Below, in pieces: positions 24,893 through 32,626 of a DNA stretch of 42,497 bases. Within the stretch, counting starts at the first letter, position 1; each line of letters opens with the position of its first letter. Origin of the DNA: DATJPY01 sp035506135. GTDB lineage: Bacteria; Myxococcota_A; UBA9160; PR03. Under the pieces are notes generated by a model, which did not search any database, had not been told where the DNA came from, and saw only the letters and a list, made by a program, of their open reading frames with translations. Both the position numbers and the translations under genes were made by a program. The DNA is taken from assembly GCA_035506135.1 (NCBI GenBank), contig DATJPY010000053.1:1-42497 (forward strand), read 5' to 3'.

Positions 24893-25014
24893 GGTCTCGG
24901 GTCGGGGTCTCCGCAGCCTCCGCCCTCCCTGCGGTTGGCGACCGCCCGGGGCCCGCGCTGCGCGCGGTCCCCGATGCGGCCGAGCTTCGGCTGCTGCGAC
25001 CCCGACCCGAGACC
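24893..25014. repeat. 122-nt cloverleaf-like inverted-repeat element
   Basis: Perfect 17-bp arms, GGTCTCGGGTCGGGGTC (24893-24909) and its complement (24998-25014), enclose 88 nt. Three smaller hairpins can form inside: CCGCAG/CTGCGG (24911-24934), GACCGC/GCGGTC (24940-24969) and GCGGCCGA/TCGGCTGC with one wobble (24976-24994). It fills the 143-bp gap between the ligase and the acyl-CoA dehydrogenase and ends 19 bp before the latter's ATG. It could be a terminator, an mRNA-processing or attenuation structure, or a non-autonomous repeat. No T-tract follows, and no tRNA features are present. Confidence 0.8.
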
Positions 25015-25033
25015 GCTCGCGACGAGGAGACCC

Positions 25034-26173
25034 ATGGATTTCGCCTTCAGCGAGGAGCAGGAGGAGTTCCGGGCGATGGTGCGGCGTTTCGTCGAGGAGC
25101 GCTGGCCGATCGGCGAGACGCGCCGCCTCGCCGAGAGCGACACCGGCTTCGACCGCGCGGTGTGGAAGCAGATGGCCGCGGAGCTCGGATTGCAGGGGCT
25201 CGCGATCCCGGAAGCGTGCGGCGGTCACGGCTTCGGGTTTCTCGAGCTCGGCATCGCGCTCGAGGAGCTCGGCCGCCAGCTCGCCGGCGGGCCATTCCTC
25301 GCGAGCGCATGCGTGGCCGCATCCGCGGTCCTCGCAGCGGGGAGCGAGCCGCAGCGCGCGGTGCTCCTTCCGGCGATCGCCTCCGGCGAGCAGATCGCCT
25401 CGCTCGCCATCCTCGAGCCCGAGGGCGTCGCCGCGCCGGAGGGCGTCGCCGCGTCGCTCCGCAGGCAGGGCGGCGCGCACCTCGTCTCGGGACGCAAGAC
25501 CTGCGTGATCGATGGGCAGAACGCCGACGTGCTGGTCGTCGCCGTGCGCGAGCCGGGCAGCGCGGGCGACGAGGGGCTCTCGCTCGCGCTCGTGCGCGCC
25601 GACGCGCCGGGGATCGAGGTGCGCGCGCTGCCTGGCCTCGACCTCACCCGCAAGCTCGCCGACGTGGTGCTTCGCGACGCGCCGGCGGAGCCGCTCGGGA
25701 CGCCGGGCGCTGCAGCGGGTGCGCTCCAGCGCACGCTCGACCTCGGGGCCATCGCGCTCGCGGCGGAGGACGTCGGCGCCGCCGCGCGCTGCCTCGAGAG
25801 CGCTGTCGCCTACGCCCGCACGCGGGTCCAGTTCGGGCGCCCGATCGGCGCCTTCCAGGCGATCAAGCACAAGGCCGCCGAGGTGATGCTCGAGCTCGAG
25901 TGCGCGCGCTCGGCCGCCTACTGGTCGTGGTGGGTGGCCTCGCAGCCTGGTGTCGAGCCGGCCGCGCTCGCGGAGGCCGCGAGCGTCGCCCGCTCGGCCT
26001 GCTCCGACGCCTTCCAGCGTGCGGCGGCCGAGAACCTGCACATCCACGGAGGGGTCGGCTTCACCTGGGAGTTCGACTGCCATCTGTACTTCCGGCGCGC
26101 GAAGGCCTCCGAGCACCTGTTCGGAACCCCGCTGGCGCACCGCGCCCGGATCGCGAGACAGCTCGGGCTCTAG
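25034..26173 (+). CDS. acyl-CoA dehydrogenase family protein
   Basis: A 379-residue FAD-dependent acyl-CoA dehydrogenase, which inserts the alpha-beta double bond of an acyl-CoA. It shows the N-terminal helical domain (MDFAFSEEQEEFRAMVRRFV), a middle beta domain, RTRVQFGRPIGAFQAIKHKAA near 255 and ENLHIHGGVGFTWEFDCHLYFRRAK near the end. The middle domain is short and lacks a clear SEP/GSD loop, as in beta-type subunits of FadE heterotetramers, so it may need a partner. Candidates are the dehydrogenases at 30647 or 35527, neither adjacent. The ATG has GAGGAGA upstream. A small internal repeat (EGVAAPEGVAAS, about 136-147) is present. Confidence 0.9.
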   Translation: MDFAFSEEQEEFRAMVRRFVEERWPIGETRRLAESDTGFDRAVWKQMAAELGLQGLAIPEACGGHGFGFLELGIALEELGRQLAGGPFLASACVAASAVLAAGSEPQRAVLLPAIASGEQIASLAILEPEGVAAPEGVAASLRRQGGAHLVSGRKTCVIDGQNADVLVVAVREPGSAGDEGLSLALVRADAPGIEVRALPGLDLTRKLADVVLRDAPAEPLGTPGAAAGALQRTLDLGAIALAAEDVGAAARCLESAVAYARTRVQFGRPIGAFQAIKHKAAEVMLELECARSAAYWSWWVASQPGVEPAALAEAASVARSACSDAFQRAAAENLHIHGGVGFTWEFDCHLYFRRAKASEHLFGTPLAHRARIARQLGL

Positions 26174-26189
26174 CCGAGCCCGCGGCGTA

Positions 26190-26221
26190 CGCGGATCGGC
26201 GTCTCCGAAGCCACATCCGCG
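26190..26221 (+). terminator. possible hairpin terminator after the acyl-CoA dehydrogenase
   Basis: CGCGGAT (26190-26196) pairs with ATCCGCG (26215-26221) around an 18-nt loop that can itself pair GGC/GCC. A second small hairpin, GCTCGG/CCGAGC, spans the stop codon. No T-tract follows, so intrinsic termination is doubtful. The remaining gap to 26295 shows only the GGAGG site of the next gene. Confidence 0.35.
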
Positions 26222-26295
26222 GCAGCTCCTGGATTCCACCGTTCAAGCTCCTCTCCCCGACCTCCGAAGAGCCTTGCGGAGTGGAGGCTCGATCG

Positions 26296-27501
26296 ATGCC
26301 GGAGTTCGGGCTCGGCGCGTACCTCGTGCAGCGGGGCGTCCTCTCGCGCGATCAGCTCGAGCAAGCGCTGCAATCCCAGGTGGTGTACGGGGGCAGGATC
26401 GGCACCAACCTGGTCGAGCTCGGGCTGCTCTCGCTCGACGCAGTCGCGGGTCACCTCGCCGCGAGCCTCGGCTACCCGCTGCCGCCGAAGGCCTGGCTCG
26501 AGGAGCCGGATGCGATGGCGCTCGCGGCGCTGCCGCGCGAGCTGGTCGAGCGCCGTCTCGCGATCCCGCTGCGCCTCGATGCGGATGGCCTCCACGTCGC
26601 CCTGCTCGATCCCTCCGACGCGCGCGTGCAGGCGGAGCTGTCGCGCGCGGCGCGGCGCCCGGTGGTCCCCTACGTGCTGCCGGAGCTGCGCTTGCGCTAC
26701 GTGCTCGAGCGTCACCTCGGGATCGCCCGCCCGCTGCGTTATCTCAACGTGGCGCGGCGTCTCGAGCGGGTGCGGCGCCGCGCGGCGGGCGACGACGAGA
26801 AGCTGCCTGAGGAGGTGCGCCTGCGCGCCGAGCTCGGCATCCGGCCGCTTGCCGCGGACGAGGACCTCATCGACGAGTCGGGCTTCGTCGAGCTGCACTC
26901 GCGCTTCGAGGCGATGCGCGAGCGTGCGCTCGGGGGCCCGCCGGTCGGCGAGGCCGCCGAGCTCGTCCTCGACGAGGTGCTCCCCGACGAGCCCGAGGCG
27001 GAGCCTCCCGACGCGAGCGCGGACGCGCGGTCGCTCGAGGAGGCGCTTGCGCGCGCGTCCGACCGGGACGCCGCGGCGCGCGTGGCGATCGCGCTGGCGC
27101 GTCGTCACGCGCAGACCGCGGTGCTCTTCGTCGTGCACCGCGGCGTGGTGATGGGCCTCGTCGGCGAGGGAGAGGAGCCGCTTCCTCCCGTGCAGGGGAT
27201 CCTGGTGCCGGCCGATTCGGAGAGCGTCTTCGCGCGGGTCGCCGCGCGCGGCGAGCCGTTCCGCGGCGCACCGCCCGAGTCAGGGCTGGACCTGCGCGTG
27301 CTGCGCGCACTCGGCCGCCATCGGGTGAAGCAGCTCGCCGTGCTGCCGATCGCGATCCGCGGCCGCGTCGTGAACCTGCTCTACGCCGACGACGGCCCGC
27401 GCGCGCTCGCCGAGACCAGCCTCGGCGCACTCCACGCGCTGACCGTCTGCATCGCCCGCACCTACGAGCAGCTGATCCTGAAGCGCAAACGCGCCTCTTA
27501 G
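26296..27501 (+). CDS. GspE N-terminal (MshEN) domain protein with GAF-like C-terminus
   Basis: A 401-residue soluble protein. Residues 5-150 form the GspE/PilB N-terminal domain: LGAYLVQRGVLSRDQLEQAL, then GRIGTNLVELGLLSLDAVAGHLAASLGYP. In type II secretion and type IV pilus ATPases this domain contacts the platform protein, and in some it binds c-di-GMP. The ATPase domain is absent. A charged linker (about 165-255) leads to a GAF-like domain: TAVLFVVHRGVVMGLVGEG, then QLAVLPIAIRGRVVNLLYADDG. This architecture is common in deltaproteobacterial-type genomes. The ATG has GGAGG 8 nt upstream. A signalling role in motility or secretion is plausible but unproven; it converges on the SMUG1 gene, leaving 2 bp. 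Confidence 0.8.
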   Translation: MPEFGLGAYLVQRGVLSRDQLEQALQSQVVYGGRIGTNLVELGLLSLDAVAGHLAASLGYPLPPKAWLEEPDAMALAALPRELVERRLAIPLRLDADGLHVALLDPSDARVQAELSRAARRPVVPYVLPELRLRYVLERHLGIARPLRYLNVARRLERVRRRAAGDDEKLPEEVRLRAELGIRPLAADEDLIDESGFVELHSRFEAMRERALGGPPVGEAAELVLDEVLPDEPEAEPPDASADARSLEEALARASDRDAAARVAIALARRHAQTAVLFVVHRGVVMGLVGEGEEPLPPVQGILVPADSESVFARVAARGEPFRGAPPESGLDLRVLRALGRHRVKQLAVLPIAIRGRVVNLLYADDGPRALAETSLGALHALTVCIARTYEQLILKRKRAS

Positions 27502-27503
27502 AC

Positions 27504-28226
27504 CTAGATCCTGATCCCCATCCCCGCGAGCGCGCGCTCCGCCTGCGCCTCCCAGCCCCGGTTGGCGGCAGGGCTCGCCGGGCTCGGGTGCGGGATGCGC
27601 CCGACGATCACCTCGAGTCCGTCGAGGACCTCGCGCGCCCTCCCCTCGGCGAAAGCGCCGACGCCGACCACGAAGCGCGGCTGCAGCGCCTCGATGCTGC
27701 GGCGCAGCGCGGTGTCGCAGGCGCGGAAGAGCGGAGCGCGCTCGGCGGCGGGGAGCTTGTCCGGCGTGCGGTTGCGCCCGCTCGCCTCCAGGAAGAGCAG
27801 CGGGCAGTAGTTGGCGACGAAGAAGCGCGCGAAGAAGCGCTCCGGACTGACGTAGCGCGCGCGCGCCCAGCCCCAGAGCCGCCGCCCCGAGACCTCGCTG
27901 CGCGCGCACGCAAAGCCCCGCACCGGGCGCTTCGGATGCTCGCGCGGCGGTCGCAGGACGGCCCCCTCGATGCCGAGCCAATCGCGCACCGCCGACACCT
28001 CGCCGAACGGCACGCCCGTCTGCGCCATCCCGAACGGGCCTGGATTCATCCCGAGCAGCACCACCTCCTTCCGTCCGCCGCCGTAGCGGCGGAGGTAGGC
28101 CTCGAACGGCGTGCCCGCGTAGGCGAGCGGGTCGTACACGTGCGAGACCGGCGGCGCGAAGCGCAGGCGCGCGAGCGCGCGACGCAGCGACGCGGCGGCG
28201 TCGAGGAGCGCCTCAGTGCTTCGCAT
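27504..28226 (-). CDS. SMUG1-type uracil-DNA glycosylase
   Basis: A 240-residue uracil-DNA glycosylase of family 3 (SMUG1), which removes uracil and hydroxymethyluracil from DNA to start base-excision repair. The signature motif 1, LGMNPGPFGMAQTGVPFGE (58-76), and motif 2, GRIPHPSPASPAANRGW (about 208-224), are intact. Asn61 is the activating residue, and His212 and the PSPASP loop match SMUG1 rather than UNG. It follows the M23 peptidase gene on the minus strand with a 14-bp overlap and may be cotranscribed with it and aat. Confidence 0.93.
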   Translation of the reverse strand: MRSTEALLDAAASLRRALARLRFAPPVSHVYDPLAYAGTPFEAYLRRYGGGRKEVVLLGMNPGPFGMAQTGVPFGEVSAVRDWLGIEGAVLRPPREHPKRPVRGFACARSEVSGRRLWGWARARYVSPERFFARFFVANYCPLLFLEASGRNRTPDKLPAAERAPLFRACDTALRRSIEALQPRFVVGVGAFAEGRAREVLDGLEVIVGRIPHPSPASPAANRGWEAQAERALAGMGIRI

Positions 28227-29328
28227 CGTCGATCACGACCGGCACGCTGGTGAAGCCGAAGCGGTCGCCCGAGGCATCCTCGTGGCTCACGATCACGACG
28301 CCCCAGCGGACGTTGCCGATGCCGGCGACCTTCGCGTAGTCCGGGGTGGGCGCGGCCGTGACTCGCCCGTGCGCGTCGACGGTGACGCTCCAGGCCGTCG
28401 GTGCCAGGAAGTGCGTGAAGGGGGAGCGCGTCACGTCGACGGGTGCGCCCGCCGGCGGCGCGAGCGAGACCGCGAGCACCGTCGAGGCGCCGACTGCGAG
28501 GTGGAGCGGATGATCCGCGTCCAGCGGCTCGCCGCCCGCCGTGACGCGGAGCTCCACGTTGCGCCGGGGACGCCCGCCGTAGAACTCGCCCTCGCGCGGG
28601 ACGAAGCCGGCCGGGCTGCCGACGCCGAAGCGGATCGGAATCGTCTCGACGGCGCCGCTCTCGGTGCGGCGGTGCACGGCGAAGTGCAGGTGCGGCCCCG
28701 CCGAGAAGCCCGTATGGTCGCTCCACGCGATCGGATCGCCCTGCTTCACGCGCTGCCCGCGCTTCACCGGGATGCCGGCGCGCAGGTGCAGATAGCCGGC
28801 GAAGGTCCCGTCGTCATGCAGCACGAAGACGAGGTTGGCGTGGTCCGCGAGGCGCGGATCGAGGCCGCCGTCCTTGAAGCCGTCGATCACGCGCACCACG
28901 ATGCCGTCGCGCGCGGCGAGAACTCGCGTGCCCGTCGGCATGGCGAAGTCGAACGCGAAGCGCTGCCACCCGTCGTGCCCGTGCTTGCCGTCGACGCCCT
29001 GCGCGAGGTAGCGCGGTACGTCGAGCTCGAACGGCAGCCGGTAGCGCACGGAGGGATCGGGCCGGGCGCCGCTCGGCGCGAAGTCGAAGAAGGAGCGCTC
29101 GAGCGCGGCGGTCGCGCGCACTCGGAGGGCCGCGTCGGTCTCGCCGGCCGGGGCACTGGCGATCAGCTCCTGGATCACCTTCGACTTGTCGACGTCGTGC
29201 GCGTCGACGTGGCGGTCGGCGATCCACGCCTGCACGGCCTGGCGCGCGCGGGCCTCGAGCGGCTGCGCGCCCGCATCCGCGATCGAGAGCGCGACCAGGA
29301 GCGCGGTCGCCGCCGCCCCGCGCGTCAC
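28213..29328 (-). CDS. secreted M23 family (LytM-type) peptidase
   Basis: A 371-residue exported protein with a Sec signal peptide (MTRGAAATALLVALSIADAGAQ). Its central LytM/M23 domain reads FDFAMPTGTRVLAARDGIVV and then GPHLHFAVHR. The HLH pair and the aspartate of FDF are zinc ligands. The first ligand of the classic HxxxD pattern is replaced (RFAFD), a variant also seen in other M23 proteins, so hydrolase activity is uncertain. A C-terminal beta-rich domain (about 260-371) follows. It probably acts on peptidoglycan or regulates an amidase. GTG at 29328 overlaps the aat stop by 4 bp. Confidence 0.85.
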   Translation of the reverse strand: MTRGAAATALLVALSIADAGAQPLEARARQAVQAWIADRHVDAHDVDKSKVIQELIASAPAGETDAALRVRATAALERSFFDFAPSGARPDPSVRYRLPFELDVPRYLAQGVDGKHGHDGWQRFAFDFAMPTGTRVLAARDGIVVRVIDGFKDGGLDPRLADHANLVFVLHDDGTFAGYLHLRAGIPVKRGQRVKQGDPIAWSDHTGFSAGPHLHFAVHRRTESGAVETIPIRFGVGSPAGFVPREGEFYGGRPRRNVELRVTAGGEPLDADHPLHLAVGASTVLAVSLAPPAGAPVDVTRSPFTHFLAPTAWSVTVDAHGRVTAAPTPDYAKVAGIGNVRWGVVIVSHEDASGDRFGFTSVPVVIDDAKH

Positions 29329-30041
29329 GCGAGATCCCGCCCCCCTGCGGCGAGGGCCGCGTCGAGCTTCCACGCGCCGCGCCGGGACGATCGCTCGAGC
29401 GAGGTGGAGAGCGCGCGCAGGAAGCGCGCGCGCGGCCACTCGCTGGCGCCGAAGCGCGCCAGGTGGTCGGTGTGCACCTGGCAGTCGATCAGGTCGAAGC
29501 CCCACGCCTCGAGCTGCCGGACCAGCGCCACGAAGGCGACCTTCGACGCGTCGCTGCGCTCGGCGAACATCGACTCGCCGAAGAAGGTCCCGCCGAGCGA
29601 CACGCCGTAGAGTCCCCCGACGAGACGGCCGTCCTCCCAGGTCTCGGCCGAGTGCGCGAAGCCGAGCTCGTGGAGCTGCCGATACGCTCCCGACAGCGCC
29701 GGCGTAATCCAGGTGCCTGCGTCGTCGCGGCGCGGAACCTCCGCGCAGCGACGCACCACCTCGCCGAATGCGGTGTCGAGGCGGACCTCGAACGCCCCGC
29801 GGCGCACCGACTTGCGAAGGCTTCGCGAGACGCGCAGATCGGCCGGGCGCAGCGCCATGCGCGGGTCGGGCGAGAACCAGAGCAGCGGCTCGGCGATCAG
29901 CGGCCATGGAAAGATGCCGAGCGAGTAGGCGAGCAGGAGCCGCTCAGGCGCGAGATCGCCACCGACGGCGAGCAGACCGGACGGATCGGCCTCCTCGGGC
30001 GACGGGAACGCGAGATCGGCGCCGAGGCGATAGACGGTCAC
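29325..30041 (-). CDS. aat: leucyl/phenylalanyl-tRNA--protein transferase
   Basis: Aat adds Leu or Phe from aminoacyl-tRNA to N-terminal Arg or Lys of proteins, marking them for ClpAP (N-degron pathway). The 238-residue product has family motifs YSLGIFPWPLIAEPLLWFSPDPR near 40-62, GLYGVSLGGTFFGESMF, and WGFDLIDCQVHTDHLARFGA. The start is GTG at 30041, chosen because homology (YRLGADLAFPSPEEAD) begins directly after it. It heads a three-gene minus-strand unit with the peptidase and SMUG1. Confidence 0.95.
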   Translation of the reverse strand: MTVYRLGADLAFPSPEEADPSGLLAVGGDLAPERLLLAYSLGIFPWPLIAEPLLWFSPDPRMALRPADLRVSRSLRKSVRRGAFEVRLDTAFGEVVRRCAEVPRRDDAGTWITPALSGAYRQLHELGFAHSAETWEDGRLVGGLYGVSLGGTFFGESMFAERSDASKVAFVALVRQLEAWGFDLIDCQVHTDHLARFGASEWPRARFLRALSTSLERSSRRGAWKLDAALAAGGRDLA

Positions 30042-30139
30042 GCCGCGCGAGGATAGCGAGGGCTCGTTTCGGTGTGGCGACGTGCCCACGGCGCGTCGCC
30101 GCGTGTCCGCGCCCGCGAGGCGGCGCGCGCGCCGCCTGC

Positions 30140-30145
30140 TAGGAT
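30140..30145 (+). promoter_or_regulatory. possible -10 element (TAGGAT)
   Basis: TAGGAT lies 45 bp ahead of the small membrane-protein gene, in a 149-bp divergent gap (30042-30190) that otherwise holds only GC-rich sequence and the GAGGAGG ribosome-binding site at 30181-30187. Confidence 0.3.
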
Positions 30146-30190
30146 CCGCCTCCGGTCGCACGAGGTGGGGCAGGATCTCCGAGGAGGTGT

Positions 30191-30595
30191 GTGGTGCAGA
30201 CGGCGCTTGCCAATCGCATCGACGAGCTCGTCGACCTGGGATGGGAACCGGTCACGACCACCGAGACCAGCGCGTCGCTGATCGGAAGGCGTCCGTTCAG
30301 CTGGTGGCTGTTCCTGTTCGTGGTGATCTTCTTCCCGTTCTTCGGCGGCATCCTGTACCTGATCTTCTGGCTCGCCACCTCGCGCGCCACTGTCTTCCTG
30401 CATCAGGACGGCGACAGCGTCCACACGGCCGGCGACATGTGGCTGGTTCGCATGCAGGAGGCGCAGCGCGAGGCCTTCATCGCCGAGCGAAGGCAGATCA
30501 AGGAGCGCGGCTTCCTGGCGGTGATGTGGCCGAAGCTGCTGGCCTTCCTGCCGCTCCTGCTGCTCTGGGTCTGGTTGCTGCACCGTTACTGGTAG
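30191..30595 (+). CDS. small membrane protein, unknown function
   Basis: A protein of about 134 residues with two or three membrane helices: WWLFLFVVIFFPFFGGILYLIFWL (about 38-61, perhaps a hairpin) and LLAFLPLLLLWVWLL (about 115-130). A short N-terminal soluble part (TALANRIDELVDLGWEPVT) and a charged central stretch (MQEAQREAFIAERRQIKERG) are cytoplasmic by the positive-inside rule. Two consecutive GTG codons, 30191 and 30194, could start it; the second is better spaced from GAGGAGG. I do not recognise a family. Confidence 0.75.
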   Translation: MVQTALANRIDELVDLGWEPVTTTETSASLIGRRPFSWWLFLFVVIFFPFFGGILYLIFWLATSRATVFLHQDGDSVHTAGDMWLVRMQEAQREAFIAERRQIKERGFLAVMWPKLLAFLPLLLLWVWLLHRYW

Positions 30596-30646
30596 GACGC
30601 GGGCCGCGCGCCGCGCGGGACCCCGATGCGCGCCATCGCGTCTCCT

Positions 30647-31834
30647 TCAGGTTCGGGGGAGCTGATCGAACGGCAGATCGCGGTCGGGGCGCGGCTCGCG
30701 CGGGAGCCCGAGCACGCGCTCGGCGACCACGTTCTTCTGGATCTCGTCGGTGCCGCCGGCGATGTGGAGCGAGGGAGCGATCAGGAACTGGTGTTGCCAG
30801 GTGCCGTGGCGCTGCAGGCCCTCGGGGCCCGCGATCCGCAGCCCGAGCTCGGCGCCGCGGGTCAGGATGCGGCCGAGCGCAAGCTTCATGACCGAGGACT
30901 CCGCGTCGGGTATCTGGCCGCGGCCGAGCTTGGTCATCACGCGCGCGTTCAGGAGCTCGAGCGTCTTGTTCCAGACGTAGAGCCGCGCCAGCTCGTCGCG
31001 CGTGACGCCGTCGAGGCGCGCGCGGTGGCGGCGCGCGTGCGCGGCGAGCTCGTCGAACGAGAAGAATCCGCCGGTGCCGCCCAGCGCCATGCGCTCGTTC
31101 AGGAGCGTCGTCATCGCGACGCCCCAGCCCATGCCCGCCGGCCCGAGCCGGTTCGCGTCCGGGATGCGCACCTCGTTCAGGAACACCTCGTTGAAGTGCG
31201 CGCCGCCCGACATCTGGCGCAGCGGGCGGATCTCGACGCCGGGGGCGTGCATGTCGAGCAGGAAGTAGGTGATGCCCTTGTGCTTCGGCACCGACGGATC
31301 GCTGCGCGCGAGCAGGATGCCGAAGTCGGCGTAGTGGCCGCCCGAGCACCAGGTCTTCTGGCCCGACACGACCCAGTGGTCGCCCTCCGGGATCGCGCGC
31401 GCCGACAGGTTGGCGAGGTCCGAGCCGGCGCCCGGCTCGCTGAAGAGCTGACACCAAATCTCGTCGCCGCGCAGCAGAGGCGGCAGGAAGCGCGCCTTCT
31501 GCTCCGGCGTGCCGTGGGCGATGATGGTGGGGCCGGCCATCGCGATCCCGACGACGAAGGGCGACTCGGCGAGGCCGACGCGGGCGAGCTCCTCGTTCCA
31601 GATGATCGCCTCGATCGGGCCGAGGCCGCGCCCGCCGTGCTCGGCGGGCCAGAGGATCGCCGCCCAGCCGTGCTCGTCGAGCGTGCGCTGCCACGCCTTC
31701 GAGAGCGCGAGCAGCCGGGCCTCGTCGATGCCTTCGTCGAACGGATGCTCCCAGCGCTCCGGCCGATGCGCCGCCAGGAAGGCTTGCGCCTCGGCGCGAA
31801 AGGCGGCCTCCTTCGGTGAGTCGTGGAAATCCAT
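30647..31834 (-). CDS. acyl-CoA dehydrogenase family protein
   Basis: A 395-residue acyl-CoA dehydrogenase. It has the FAD-binding loops WCQLFSEPGAGSDLANL near 127-143 and VVSGQKTWCSGGHYADFGILLAR, the KHKGITYFLLDM strand, and the C-terminal SLHIAGGTDEIQKNVVAERVLGLPR. IAGGTDEIQ corresponds to the conserved GGTxEIQ/R FAD-dimer contact. It is of the FadE alpha-subunit type often paired with a second subunit; none is adjacent on its strand. The ATG at 31834 is 72 bp from the divergent PIG-L gene. Substrate unknown. Confidence 0.92.
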   Translation of the reverse strand: MDFHDSPKEAAFRAEAQAFLAAHRPERWEHPFDEGIDEARLLALSKAWQRTLDEHGWAAILWPAEHGGRGLGPIEAIIWNEELARVGLAESPFVVGIAMAGPTIIAHGTPEQKARFLPPLLRGDEIWCQLFSEPGAGSDLANLSARAIPEGDHWVVSGQKTWCSGGHYADFGILLARSDPSVPKHKGITYFLLDMHAPGVEIRPLRQMSGGAHFNEVFLNEVRIPDANRLGPAGMGWGVAMTTLLNERMALGGTGGFFSFDELAAHARRHRARLDGVTRDELARLYVWNKTLELLNARVMTKLGRGQIPDAESSVMKLALGRILTRGAELGLRIAGPEGLQRHGTWQHQFLIAPSLHIAGGTDEIQKNVVAERVLGLPREPRPDRDLPFDQLPRT

Positions 31835-31892
31835 GGCGCATCATGAGACCAGCTTTCGACCGGATCGGCAAGGATCCCACGGCGCGGCGGGC

Positions 31893-31898
31893 TACGCT
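31893..31898 (+). promoter_or_regulatory. possible -10 element of a leaderless transcript
   Basis: TACGCT ends 8 bp before the GTG of the PIG-L gene and no Shine-Dalgarno is visible, so transcription may start at the initiation codon. Confidence 0.3.
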
Positions 31899-31906
31899 CC
31901 GGCGCC

Positions 31907-32626
31907 GTGAACGAGGACCTGCCCCTCGCCCCCACGCGCGTGCTCGCCGTCGGCGCACACCCGGACGACGTCGAGTACTTCGCCGGCGGCACCCTGCTGC
32001 GGCTGCGCGAGGGCGGTGCGCGCGCCGCGCTGGTGATCTGCACCGACGGCGCGCGTGGCGGGCGCAACCTCGTCGACGCGTCCGGTACGCGGCGCGCCGA
32101 GCAGGATCAGGCCGCGGCCGCGCTCGGCGCCGAGAGCTGGATCGGGCTCGGGCATCCGGACGGCGAGCTCGCGGCAGGGGAGCCGCTGCGCGGTGAGCTG
32201 GTGGCCGAGATCCGGCGCCTGCGGCCCGAGCTGGTGCTCGCACACGATCCGCGCACGGCCTGGACGACGATCGGCGGCCTGGCGCAGCCGGGGCACAGCG
32301 ACCACCGCGCCGCGGGGCAGGCGCTGCTCGACGCCGTCTACCCGCGCGCGCCGAGCCCCAACTTCTATCCGTGGCAGCTCGCGGGCGGCTGGCCGGGCGG
32401 CGGCGCATCGCCCTGGTACCCGCGCGAGCTCTGGCTCTTCGACACCGAGCGCGCCGACCTGGTGATCGACGTGAGCGACACCTTCGCGCGCAAGGTCGAC
32501 CTGCTCCGCAAGCACGCGAGCCAGGACGAGGCGGGCGGGCTGGTCGACCAGGCGCGGCGGCTCGCCGCGCACTTCGGCTCGCCCGAGCGGCCCGCCGAGG
32601 GCTTTACGCGGTTACGCCTCTACTGA
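31907..32626 (+). CDS. PIG-L/LmbE family zinc deacetylase
   Basis: A 239-residue PIG-L family enzyme, which removes an N-acetyl group from a sugar or related compound. The zinc and catalytic motif AHPDDVEYFAGGT (17-29) and the distal zinc ligand in PGHSDHRAAGQALLDAV (about 125-141) are intact. Family members act in GPI, mycothiol, bacillithiol and antibiotic synthesis; the substrate here is unknown. GTG at 31907 has no Shine-Dalgarno. The stop overlaps the convergent DMT gene by 7 bp. Confidence 0.92.
   Translation: MNEDLPLAPTRVLAVGAHPDDVEYFAGGTLLRLREGGARAALVICTDGARGGRNLVDASGTRRAEQDQAAAALGAESWIGLGHPDGELAAGEPLRGELVAEIRRLRPELVLAHDPRTAWTTIGGLAQPGHSDHRAAGQALLDAVYPRAPSPNFYPWQLAGGWPGGGASPWYPRELWLFDTERADLVIDVSDTFARKVDLLRKHASQDEAGGLVDQARRLAAHFGSPERPAEGFTRLRLY

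Noticed and set aside
24893..25014. The cloverleaf-like element as a tRNA
   Set aside because: The closing stem is 17 bp, no TTCGA T-loop or CCA-type acceptor pattern fits, and the three hairpins have non-tRNA sizes.
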